A DNA stretch of 64,000 nucleotides from Micromonospora pisi. Lineage in GTDB: Bacteria; Actinomycetota; Actinomycetes; Mycobacteriales; Micromonosporaceae. Below the pieces are notes generated by a model. That model did no database searches and was not told the origin of the DNA. It saw only the letters and a program-made list of their open reading frames with translations. This document shows positions 56,382 to 64,000 of the stretch, piece by piece. Both the position numbers and the translations under genes were made by a program. The stretch covers positions 3,968,001-4,032,000 of the forward strand of contig NZ_RBKT01000001.1 of assembly GCF_003633685.1 (NCBI RefSeq), given 5' to 3'. Positions within the stretch are counted from its first letter, which is position 1. Every line of letters starts with the position of its first letter.

Positions 56382-56834
56382 ATGACCGACTTCGACCCGG
56401 CCAAGTTCACGTCCCTGGATCCGAAGCAGTTCGCCCAGCTCGTGAAGTCCACTCCGGACGCCGAGATCGCCGCGCTCATGAAGAGCGACCAGCGGGGCAT
56501 GATCCTGGACGAGATCTTCAACCGGATGCCGACGCTGTTCCGGGCCGACCGTGCCGGTGCGACGAACACGGTCATCCACTGGAACATCTCCGAGCGGGCC
56601 GACGGGGGCGTCGACACGTACGAGGTCGTCATCGCCGACGGCGCCTGCACGGTCAATGGCTCCCCGGCACACGACCCGAAGCTCGCCCTCACCCTCGGCC
56701 CGGTCGAGTTCCTCAAGGTCGTTACGGGCGGCGCCAACCCGGTGATGATGTTCATGACCGGCAAGCTGAAGGCAAAGGGCGACCTGGCCCTGGCCTCGAA
56801 GATCGCCGACCTGTTCAACATTCCCAAGGCCTGA
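56382..56834 (+). CDS. SCP2 sterol-binding domain protein
   Basis: 150 residues from ATG 56382 (MTDFDPAKFTSLDPKQFAQL). The SCP2 fold is indicated by VIHWNISERADGGVDTYEVV, then PKLALTLGPVEFLKVVTGGA and MMFMTGKLKAKGDLALA. It probably binds fatty acyl chains or lipids in the cytosol and supports the acyl-CoA dehydrogenase encoded 31 bases downstream. Confidence 0.87.
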   Translation: MTDFDPAKFTSLDPKQFAQLVKSTPDAEIAALMKSDQRGMILDEIFNRMPTLFRADRAGATNTVIHWNISERADGGVDTYEVVIADGACTVNGSPAHDPKLALTLGPVEFLKVVTGGANPVMMFMTGKLKAKGDLALASKIADLFNIPKA

Positions 56835-56865
56835 TCAGGATGTCGGGACGGGATCGGGCACTGGC

Positions 56866-58080
56866 ATGACCGAGTTCTCGCTCGACCTCAACGAGGAACA
56901 GCGCGATCTGCGTGACTGGGTGCACGGCTTCGCCAAGGAGGTCGTGCGCCCGGCCGCGGCCGAGTGGGACGCCCGCGAGGAAACCCCGTGGCCGGTCATC
57001 CAGGAAGCGGCCAAGGTCGGGCTCTACGGCTACGAGTTCGTCGCCAACTGCTGGGCCGACCCGACCGGACTGAGCCTGCCGATCGCCAGCGAGGAACTCT
57101 TCTGGGGTGACGCCGGCATCGGCCTCGGCATCTTCGGCACCTCCCTCGCCGTCGCCGCCATCTACGGCACCGGCACCCCCGAGCAACTCGTCGAATGGGT
57201 GCCCCAGTGTTACGGCTCGGTCGACGAACCCGCGGTCGCCGCGTTCTGCAGCACCGAGCCCGAGGCCGGCTCCGACGTCGCCGCGATCCGCACCCGGGCC
57301 CGCTACGACGAAGCCACCGACGAGTGGGTCCTCAGCGGTCAGAAGGCGTACGCGACCAACGGTGGAATCGCCGGCGTGCACGTGGTGACGGCGACGGTCG
57401 AGCCGAGCCTCGGCGCCCGGGGACAGGCCGCCTTTGTCGTACCGCCGGGGACCGTCGGGCTGCACGCGACCCGCAAGCTACGCAAGCTCGGGCTACGCGC
57501 GTCGCACACCGCCGACGTCTTCCTCGACGACGTACGGGTACCCGGCCGCTGTCTGCTCGGTGGACGGGAACGGCTGCTGGCTCGACTCGACCGGGCCCGG
57601 ACCGGTCAACGGTCGAGCGGCCAGGCGGCGATGCGTACGTTCGAGCTGTCCCGGCCGACGGTCGGCGCACAGGCGCTCGGCATCGCCCGCGCCGCCTACG
57701 AGTACGCCCTCGGCTACGCCCGGGAGCGGGTCCAGTTCGGCCGTCCGATCGTGGAACACCAGGCGGTCGCATTTGCCCTGGCCGACATGCGGATGGAGAT
57801 CGACGCCGCCCGACTGCTGGTCTGGCGGGCCGCGTGGATGGGTCGAAACAACCGCCCGTTCCTCGCCGGTGAGGGCTCGATGGCGAAGCTCAAGGCCGGT
57901 GAGGTGGCCGTGTCGGTCACCGAAAAGGCGGTGCAGATTCTCGGCGGCGCCGGTTTCCTCCGTGATCATCCGGTGGAACGGTGGTATCGGGACGCCAAGA
58001 TCTACACGATATTCGAGGGAACGTCGGAGATACAGCGTATGGTCATCGCCCGGGCCATCTCCGGATCGTCGATCCGCTGA
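56866..58080 (+). CDS. Acyl-CoA dehydrogenase
   Basis: 404 residues. The FAD/substrate segment FCSTEPEAGSDVAAI, the GGIAGVHVV region and the C-terminal IFEGTSEIQRMVIAR are typical; Glu384 is the expected catalytic base. It oxidises acyl-CoA to trans-2-enoyl-CoA with FAD. It forms an operon with the SCP2 gene and probably works with the hydratase, reductase and thiolase of this module. Confidence 0.93.
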   Translation: MTEFSLDLNEEQRDLRDWVHGFAKEVVRPAAAEWDAREETPWPVIQEAAKVGLYGYEFVANCWADPTGLSLPIASEELFWGDAGIGLGIFGTSLAVAAIYGTGTPEQLVEWVPQCYGSVDEPAVAAFCSTEPEAGSDVAAIRTRARYDEATDEWVLSGQKAYATNGGIAGVHVVTATVEPSLGARGQAAFVVPPGTVGLHATRKLRKLGLRASHTADVFLDDVRVPGRCLLGGRERLLARLDRARTGQRSSGQAAMRTFELSRPTVGAQALGIARAAYEYALGYARERVQFGRPIVEHQAVAFALADMRMEIDAARLLVWRAAWMGRNNRPFLAGEGSMAKLKAGEVAVSVTEKAVQILGGAGFLRDHPVERWYRDAKIYTIFEGTSEIQRMVIARAISGSSIR

Positions 58081-58122
58081 CTGCCCTCAATATCCCTATT
58101 CGGCAAGAACGAGGATAGTCAG

Positions 58123-58701
58123 ATGACCATCGATCAACTCCAGGGCCAGCGGCAGTTCTACGTGCGGCAGCGGCTGCGCATGATGGTGAACCAGTACGAG
58201 GTGCGCGCGGTCGCGCCGGACGGGTCCGAGGGCGACATGCTCGCCTTCGCCCAGCAGAAGCGGATGGCTTTCAAGGAACAGGTCACCCTCTACACCGACG
58301 ACACCAAGCAGCAGGCGGTGCTCGGCTTCAAGGCACGGCAGGCGATCGACCTCGGTGCGACGTACGACATCACCGACGCCGCCGGCAACGGCATCGGCCT
58401 GTTCCGCAAGGACTTCAAGGCGTCGCTGCTCCGCTCGACCTGGATCGTCGAGCAGCCCGGTCTCGGTGCCGCCCGTGGCCAGGAGCGGAGCCTGCCGGTG
58501 GCGCTGCTGCGCCGCTTCGTCGACTCGCTGAGCTGGCTGCCGTACCACTTCGACTTCCTGATCGGCGACCAGCCGGCGTTCTCGGTGGTCAAGAAGTGGG
58601 GCCTGCGTGACAGGTACGTCATCGAGGTGCAGAACCCGCAGCTCGACCGCCGTCTGGTGATCGCCATGGCGGTTGGCCTGGACGCGCTCCAGAGCCGCTG
58701 A
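58123..58701 (+). CDS. LURP-one/scramblase-like (Tubby C-terminal fold) protein
   Basis: 192 residues. RQFYVRQRLRMMVNQYEVRA at the start, and AVLGFKARQAIDLGATYDIT with PYHFDFLIGDQPAFSVVKKW later, match the LURP-one-related/scramblase family. No membrane segment or signal is seen. The function in bacteria is unknown. It lies 42 bases after the acyl-CoA dehydrogenase and may share its transcript. A 13-bp terminator follows. Confidence 0.82.
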   Translation: MTIDQLQGQRQFYVRQRLRMMVNQYEVRAVAPDGSEGDMLAFAQQKRMAFKEQVTLYTDDTKQQAVLGFKARQAIDLGATYDITDAAGNGIGLFRKDFKASLLRSTWIVEQPGLGAARGQERSLPVALLRRFVDSLSWLPYHFDFLIGDQPAFSVVKKWGLRDRYVIEVQNPQLDRRLVIAMAVGLDALQSR

Positions 58702-58720
58702 TCGACCAGCACACCCCCGA

Positions 58721-58758
58721 CGGGCCGTCCGCACCGGACATCCAATGCGGACGGCCCG
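58721..58758 (+). terminator. Terminator hairpin
   Basis: CGGGCCGTCCGCA (58721-58733) pairs perfectly with TGCGGACGGCCCG (58746-58758), after the LURP-one-like gene. Confidence 0.7.
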
Positions 58759-58846
58759 CTGTGCCACCCGTAAGGCGGCCGATCCGGGGAAGCCGGGGGT
58801 CGTGACCCGGATGTAGCGCGGGTCGCCGGCCGAAAGAGTGGATCGC

Positions 58847-60031
58847 ATGAGATTCGCCAAGAGCCAAACCGGCGCCCTCGCGCTCCTGCTCGGTACGACC
58901 CTCGCCGTCGGCATCTCGGGCCCGGCTCTCGCGTCCGCTTCGAGGACCGCCGGACATCCGCCCGCCACCTGCCCGGCCGGCACCCTCGACGGCACCGGGC
59001 TGCGGGCTGCCATCGCCGACCTGCCGACCACCGAGGCGACCAGCGCCCAGGTCCGGCTGACCACCCCGGCCGGCTGCTGGACCGGCGCCAACGGCGTCGG
59101 GGACCTCCGGACCGGATCACCGGTGCCACCCGACGCCCGGTTCCGGATCGGCAGCGTCACCAAGGTCTTCACCGCCACCGTCGTCCTGCAACTCGCCGCC
59201 GAGCGCCGGGTGGACCTGGACGCCCCGGTACGCCGCTACCTGCCCGGCCTGCTGACCGCCGACTACGACCGGCTGACCGTACGGCAGCTGCTGAACCACA
59301 CCAGCGGACTGCCGAGTCCGAAGCAGCCGGACGACATCGAGTGGGCGATCGACCACCGGTACGACCACTGGACGCAGGAACGGATCGTCCGCGAGGCGCT
59401 GCGCAACGAGCCGGTGTTCACGCCCCCGGGCTCGAAACAGCAGTACACGAACATGGGTTACATCGTGGCCGGCATGCTGATCGAGAAGGTCACCGGGCAC
59501 CCGTACGCGCGGGAGATGCAGGACCGGATCTTCGGGCCGCTCGGGCTGCGGGACACCTCCGTACCCGGAAACGACCCGACCATCCGCGGCCCGCACGCCC
59601 ACGGCTACCAGACCGTCAGCCGGAACGGGCAGACCGAACTGGTGGACGTGACCAACTGGAACCAGTCGATCACCCCGGCCGCCGGTGACATCATCTCCAC
59701 CCTGGTCGACCTCGACCGCTTCGGCGCCGCACTGTTCGGCGGACGGCTGCTCCCGGCCGCCCAACTCGACGAGATGTTCACCGTGCCGCAGGTGGACGAC
59801 CTCGACGGCAAGCCGGCGGTGTACAGCGTCGGCCTGACCGCGTTCAGGCTGTCCGAGAACGAGGTGATCTGGGTCAAGAGCGGTTCCCGGTACGGCTACT
59901 CCAGCGCCATCGCCGCCAGCCGGGACGGTAGCTTCCGGGCCGCCTTCTCGATCACCTCCACCGACGCCAAGGGTGACGAGCAGACCGGGGTCAGCGGAGC
60001 GATCATCGGGGCCGCCCTGGCGTTGCGCTGA
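58847..60031 (+). CDS. Secreted serine hydrolase, beta-lactamase/D-Ala-D-Ala carboxypeptidase family (S12)
   Basis: 394 residues from ATG 58847; GTG 58838 is an alternative. A signal peptide (ALALLLGTTLAVGISGPALA) precedes the S12 domain. The SxxK motif is Ser103-Lys106 (GSVTKVF), YxN is Tyr200-Asn202 (QQYTNMG), and the third motif region is KSGSRYGYSS. It probably acts on peptidoglycan peptides or other amides or esters outside the cell. It is a single gene flanked by hairpins. Confidence 0.9.
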   Translation: MRFAKSQTGALALLLGTTLAVGISGPALASASRTAGHPPATCPAGTLDGTGLRAAIADLPTTEATSAQVRLTTPAGCWTGANGVGDLRTGSPVPPDARFRIGSVTKVFTATVVLQLAAERRVDLDAPVRRYLPGLLTADYDRLTVRQLLNHTSGLPSPKQPDDIEWAIDHRYDHWTQERIVREALRNEPVFTPPGSKQQYTNMGYIVAGMLIEKVTGHPYAREMQDRIFGPLGLRDTSVPGNDPTIRGPHAHGYQTVSRNGQTELVDVTNWNQSITPAAGDIISTLVDLDRFGAALFGGRLLPAAQLDEMFTVPQVDDLDGKPAVYSVGLTAFRLSENEVIWVKSGSRYGYSSAIAASRDGSFRAAFSITSTDAKGDEQTGVSGAIIGAALALR

Positions 60032-60077
60032 CCCTCCGAATGCCCGCCTTGACGGTCGTCCGCGCCCCCAGGCACGC

Positions 60078-60137
60078 GTTGATCATGAAGTTGGCGCGCT
60101 GTGAGCGCGAGAAATCCGCGCCAACTTCATGATCAAC
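60078..60137. repeat. Dispersed hairpin repeat, family 1, copy 3
   Basis: Perfect 21-bp arms (60078-60098 and 60117-60137) with the same core as copies at 3088 and 43504 but a different 18-base loop. It lies between the convergent hydrolase and ATPase genes, where it can act as a two-way terminator. Confidence 0.88.
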
Positions 60138-60159
60138 AGCCTGGGGTCGGGGTGGGGTG

Positions 60160-63100
60160 TCAGGGGGTGGGGCGGGTGGCCCGGGTTATGGCGGACTCGA
60201 TGGCGGCGATGCGGTCGGCGAGCAGACCGAGAGCGCCGACCGCGCGACCGACCGCGTCGTCGGAGTCGCCGCCGAGTGCCCGCTCCCGCAGGTACGCGGC
60301 CTTCACCTCGGCCCAGCGGCGGGACTGCTCGTCGGTCAACCGACCCCGCAGCTCCGCCAGCTTCAACAGGTTCGCCTCGGCCCCCGCGGCCAGGGTCTGC
60401 GCCTCGCCGAGGTAGTGGTCGTCGATGACCCGTTCCAACTCCTCGTCGTTCATCACCGGCACGATCCGCTCGGTCAGCTTGTTCATGTTCCGGTACGAGC
60501 CCTGGAGCAGGAACGGAGGCTCGGTACGGGACGCGTCCGCCTGCGCCGCCGAGTTGATGTACGCCCGGTTGTTCGCCAGCACCACCTGCTGCACCCGGAT
60601 CAGCTTGCGCAGCACGGAAAGGATCTGATCCAGTTCGACCGCGGCGTACGGATGGGTGAGCTGGTCCGCCCGTACCGTCTCGTCGCCCCGGGCCAACCGG
60701 ACCAGCAGCTCCAGGTCACCCCGGTCCCGGCCGGCGAGCGGCGCCAGCACCGGGTTCGAGGTGACCGCGTTCTCCAGGTAACTGAGGGCGAAGACCTCGT
60801 CCCGCCCGGAGAGCACGTCACCGAGGTTCCACACGTCGGCCCGGTTCGCCAGCATGTCCGGCACCCGGAACCGCCGCCCCGACTCGGTGTACGGGTTGCC
60901 GGCCATGCACACCGCGAACCGCTTGCCGCGCAGGTCGTAGCTGCGGGTCCGGCCGTCCCAGACCCCTTCCATCCGGCGCTGCCCGTCGCAGAGGGAGATG
61001 AACTTCTGCAACAGCTCAGGCGAGGTGTGCTGGATGTCGTCGAGGTAGAGCAGGACGTTGTTGCCCAGCTCCAGCGCGAACGAGATCTTCTCGACCTCCT
61101 GGCGGGCGGTGGCGTTCGGCGCCTCGGCCGGGTCGACCGAGGTGACCGCCGAACCGAGCGCGGGCCCGTTCACCTTGACGAAAACCAGGCCGAGGCGGCT
61201 GGCGACGTACTCCATCAGAGTGGTCTTGCCGTACCCCGGAGGGGAGATCAGCAACAGCAGGCCCATCTGGTCGACCCGCTTGGTGTCGCCGCTGGCACCG
61301 ATCTGCCGGGCCAGGTTGTCCCCGATCAGTGGCAGGTAGACCTCGTCCAGCAGCCGGTTGCGGACGAACGAGCTGAGTACCTTCGGCTGGTGCTCGGCAA
61401 GCCGCAACCGGGTCCGTTCGCGCGCCACCAGCTCGTTGCGGCGACGCTGGTAATCCCGGTACGCCGGCACCCGCACCCGCCGGAACCGCCCGGTCCGGGC
61501 GAGCAGTTCGTCGATCCGCAACGACAGCCGCCCGTCGACGATCCGGGGATGGGTGGCGAGCAGCCCCGACACCTCGACGGAGAGGGCCGCCGCGGACTCG
61601 TGCCGGGGCAGCCCGGCGCCGCAGAGTTCGATCGCCACCGCCTCCGGCAGGTCGTACGCGTCCAGCGGTTGCCCGGTGCCGGCTGACCCCTCCGCCATAC
61701 GCAGGAACGAGGCGAGCCAGGCTTCGACGAGCTGGTGCCGGGCGGCGAGGTTGTCGCCGAGTGCCCGCAGGTCCTCGTCGAACTCCTGCACCGATTTCGA
61801 CGCAGGGCCGCCGAGGGTACGCCGGAACCGGTCGAGCAGGGCGCGGGCACCGGCGCCGGTGACAAAACCGAACGGTGCCCGGGACAGTTCCTCGAAGAGG
61901 TACTCGGCGGCAAGCGGGGCAACCTCCGCCTGGTCCGGCAGGCCGGCGGCGCGAAGGAAGCTGCCGGCCGCGTCGGCCAGCTCCGCACGGAGCTCCTCGA
62001 TCGCCGCCGAGGCGCCGAACGCCGTTCGTGCCCGCGCGAGTGAACCCGCGCGGGTGGACCAGCCGGTCCGGGTCGAGCCGTCCACGCCGAAGCTCCAGAA
62101 GAGCTGCGCGGCGGCCCGCGCGGCCGGTTCGTAACGGAGCAGTCCGGCGCCGTCGTAGAGGCGCAGCAGCGGGTCCAGGATCGCCGCCGCATCGTGGTCG
62201 TGGATGCCGCGTTCGTAACCTTCGTCGTACCGACCCTCGGCGAAGCGGCGGACCAGGTCCGGCAGCTCGGCTCCGCTGACCGCCGCCCGGTGCAGCTCCT
62301 CCAGGTCCAGTGTGGGCAGACCGGTGCCCGCCCTCCGACCGGCCTCGGCGGCGGCGAGGATCGAGGCGGCCAGGTATTCCGCCCGGCTCACCTCGGTGGA
62401 CTCGGAGACCAACGACTGCTCCCAGAACGGCTGGGTCTGCTGGAACGTCTCGTCCCGGATCGGCGCCCGGTAGTCGGTGCCGGTGACCGCGACCGCCAGC
62501 CGGCCGTCCCCCGGCACCAGCGTGACGTCGACCTCCTGCGTGTTGACCGAGAAGCTGTGCCGGCCGAGCCGGATCGTCGCGCCGCCATCGGTGTAGAGAT
62601 CCTGCTGGTCACGCAGGGCCCGGCCGGCCTCCTGCCGGGCGGCCTTGATCCGTCCGGCCAGTTCCTCGGCCCGTACCGGGTCGCCCAACGTACGCAGCTC
62701 GTCGGCGACCCCGCGCAGTTTCGCCACCATCGGGTCGGAGGCGAAGTACGTGTTGATCTCGTCGAGTGAGCGCAGCCCGGTGAGCCGCCGGTGCACGCTG
62801 GTCAGGATCCGTTCGGCGGAGCCGACCAGCCGGTCGGAGCGGCGGGCCCGCTCGTCCAGCAGCGCCTGTTTCCGAGCGGAGAACGCCTCGTAGATGTCGG
62901 TACGGCGGGTGCCCAGTTCGGCGAGGAAGTCGTCGAACTCGCCGAACCGGGACTCCAGGTTCTCCACCTGCAGGAGCAGTCGGCCCAGTTGTTCGTCGCA
63001 GCGTTCGGCCGTGTCGGCGACCGCGAGCGCACCGGTGACCGCCTGCCCGAGCAGGGCGAACTCGGCCGCGAAGCCGGCCCGCCCCTCAGCGGTGAGGAGT

Positions 63101-64000
63101 TGACCGCGACGGCCGTCCAGGATGGCCCGGGCCCGGTTGACCGAGGCGAGCACCTCGCCGATCCGGGCCAGGATCCCGGTCCGTACGGTCGCGTCGGCGA
63201 TCTCCAGCGAGCCGACCACCTCGGTCACCACCTGGAGCCCTTCGGCCTGCTCGGCGAGGCGGTCGCGCAGCGGCGCGGCCTCGGCGACGGTCCCGATCGC
63301 GGCGGCGGTGGTCCGCAACCGCTCCACCTCGGTCTGGTAGTCACCGAACGCGTTGTCGCGTTGCAGGAAGGCGACCACCCGTTGACCGGTGGTGATGAGT
63401 TCCGTCCCCAGTTCGGCGCTGAGTTCGTCGATCCGGGCCAGGTCCACGTAACGCAGGTCGCGGAGGGTGACCAGGTGCCCCTCCGCCTGGCGGAGGCCGG
63501 CGAGCTGGCGTACCCAGTCGTCGGCGGTGCGGGGCGCCTCACCGCGTACCTGCCGAACCAGGGCGGCGTTGCGCTGCGCCGCCTCGTCCACCGTGGCGGC
63601 GGCGTGCGCGGTCAGCGACTGCACCTTCTCGAACTCGTCCAGCACCTGCTTGCCGGTGGCACGCACCTCGCTCAGCGGGGCTCGCAGGTCACCGAGGTCG
63701 GCCTCGCCGAGCCAGTGGTAGTGGTCGAAGACCCGGGCGCAGGCGGCGATCAGCGCCTCGAACACGGCGAGGGTCGGCGTCATCTCGTTGACCATGCGGG
63801 ACACCGACAGGGCGTCCGAGATGCCGCGTACCAGGTCGGCGTTGCCGACCCGCTCCAACGGGCCGGTGCCGACCGGTTGCCCGGCGGCGTAGCTGTCGGA
63901 GAGGTACGGCGTCTGCCAGACCTGCATCGGGTGGACCCGGGTCGGCTCGTCCGAGGTGGCCCGGAAGACCACCAGCGTGCCGTCGTCGAAGATCGAGTAG
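60160..64000 (-). CDS. Very large AAA family ATPase (DNA repair ATPase type), 5' end outside the window
   Basis: At least 1279 residues are visible, and the frame stays open through 64000 (YSIFDDGTLV precedes GTG 63972), so the N-terminus is missing. The visible N-terminal half is helical, rich in Arg/Glu/Ala and probably coiled coil. Near the C-terminus is an AAA domain with Walker A PPGYGKTT and Walker B VLLYLDDIQH, then CMAGNPYTESGRRFRVPDML. Similar long actinomycete proteins are labelled DNA repair ATPase; the true role is not known to me. The last gene in the window. Confidence 0.8.
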   Translation of the reverse strand, partial: YSIFDDGTLVVFRATSDEPTRVHPMQVWQTPYLSDSYAAGQPVGTGPLERVGNADLVRGISDALSVSRMVNEMTPTLAVFEALIAACARVFDHYHWLGEADLGDLRAPLSEVRATGKQVLDEFEKVQSLTAHAAATVDEAAQRNAALVRQVRGEAPRTADDWVRQLAGLRQAEGHLVTLRDLRYVDLARIDELSAELGTELITTGQRVVAFLQRDNAFGDYQTEVERLRTTAAAIGTVAEAAPLRDRLAEQAEGLQVVTEVVGSLEIADATVRTGILARIGEVLASVNRARAILDGRRGQLLTAEGRAGFAAEFALLGQAVTGALAVADTAERCDEQLGRLLLQVENLESRFGEFDDFLAELGTRRTDIYEAFSARKQALLDERARRSDRLVGSAERILTSVHRRLTGLRSLDEINTYFASDPMVAKLRGVADELRTLGDPVRAEELAGRIKAARQEAGRALRDQQDLYTDGGATIRLGRHSFSVNTQEVDVTLVPGDGRLAVAVTGTDYRAPIRDETFQQTQPFWEQSLVSESTEVSRAEYLAASILAAAEAGRRAGTGLPTLDLEELHRAAVSGAELPDLVRRFAEGRYDEGYERGIHDHDAAAILDPLLRLYDGAGLLRYEPAARAAAQLFWSFGVDGSTRTGWSTRAGSLARARTAFGASAAIEELRAELADAAGSFLRAAGLPDQAEVAPLAAEYLFEELSRAPFGFVTGAGARALLDRFRRTLGGPASKSVQEFDEDLRALGDNLAARHQLVEAWLASFLRMAEGSAGTGQPLDAYDLPEAVAIELCGAGLPRHESAAALSVEVSGLLATHPRIVDGRLSLRIDELLARTGRFRRVRVPAYRDYQRRRNELVARERTRLRLAEHQPKVLSSFVRNRLLDEVYLPLIGDNLARQIGASGDTKRVDQMGLLLLISPPGYGKTTLMEYVASRLGLVFVKVNGPALGSAVTSVDPAEAPNATARQEVEKISFALELGNNVLLYLDDIQHTSPELLQKFISLCDGQRRMEGVWDGRTRSYDLRGKRFAVCMAGNPYTESGRRFRVPDMLANRADVWNLGDVLSGRDEVFALSYLENAVTSNPVLAPLAGRDRGDLELLVRLARGDETVRADQLTHPYAAVELDQILSVLRKLIRVQQVVLANNRAYINSAAQADASRTEPPFLLQGSYRNMNKLTERIVPVMNDEELERVIDDHYLGEAQTLAAGAEANLLKLAELRGRLTDEQSRRWAEVKAAYLRERALGGDSDDAVGRAVGALGLLADRIAAIESAITRATRPTP

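Overview
The window is high-GC DNA from an actinomycete, most likely of the family Micromonosporaceae (Micromonospora, Actinoplanes or a relative). This rests on bldC, a DUF3073 protein, a valine dehydrogenase of the Streptomyces type, purS/purQ/purL with a ComB-like gene, frequent GTG starts with GTGA/ATGA overlaps, and intergenic hairpin repeats of a kind I associate with this family. The genus cannot be fixed from the sequence alone.

Layout. 1-600: three tRNA genes (Glu, Asp, Phe) and a terminator. 700-3100: an aldo/keto reductase-SDR-TetR operon behind a palindromic operator. 3300-5130: three small overlapping cysteine-motif genes, one apparently frameshifted, divergent from a GntR/UTRA regulator. 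5300-9600: a TM2-like membrane protein, a divergent NmrA-like/TetR pair, an SRPBCC protein, a DUF2786 protein and a hypothetical. 9740-11092: a substrate-binding lipoprotein whose lobes are in circularly permuted order. 11200-13930: two Asp-rich repeat proteins flanking an enoyl-CoA hydratase/3-hydroxyacyl-CoA dehydrogenase pair. 14020-14925: a truncated MMPL transporter remnant, cut by a dispersed repeat, beside its probable TetR regulator. 14978-16326: a methyltransferase-kptA pair. 16867-24555: a four-gene export or envelope ABC operon with two large FtsX-type permeases and two ATPases, ending against bldC.

25346-29811: a hypothetical gene, valine dehydrogenase, DUF3073, and a two-gene RiPP locus (radical SAM/SPASM maturase overlapping an 83-residue precursor with a Trp/Phe/Asn triplet core). 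29940-43432: purine biosynthesis on the minus strand (purM, purF, a ComB-like gene, purL, purQ, purS, purB), interleaved with a sterol-carrier-like protein, a surface protein with a Gly/Tyr/Gln-rich tail, a secreted trypsin-like protease and a YbjQ-type protein. 43573-48126: htpG and a receptor Ser/Thr kinase ending in a ricin-type lectin domain. 48182-51413: a CGNR regulator, an MDR oxidoreductase, a SnoaL-like protein and an SDR; the MDR and the SDR share an almost identical operator-like palindrome. 51623-58080: a fatty-acid module (thiolase, FabG4-like reductase, MaoC hydratase, TetR, SCP2 protein, acyl-CoA dehydrogenase) in which two control regions share a second palindrome. 58123-64000: a LURP-one-like protein, a secreted serine hydrolase and a very large AAA ATPase that runs off the window.

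No phage, integrase, transposase, CRISPR array or plasmid gene was seen. The strongest candidates for something new are the permuted binding protein (9740-11092), the RiPP locus (28458-29811), the CGNR-linked palindrome pair (48777 and 51507) and hairpin repeats whose arms covary between copies.
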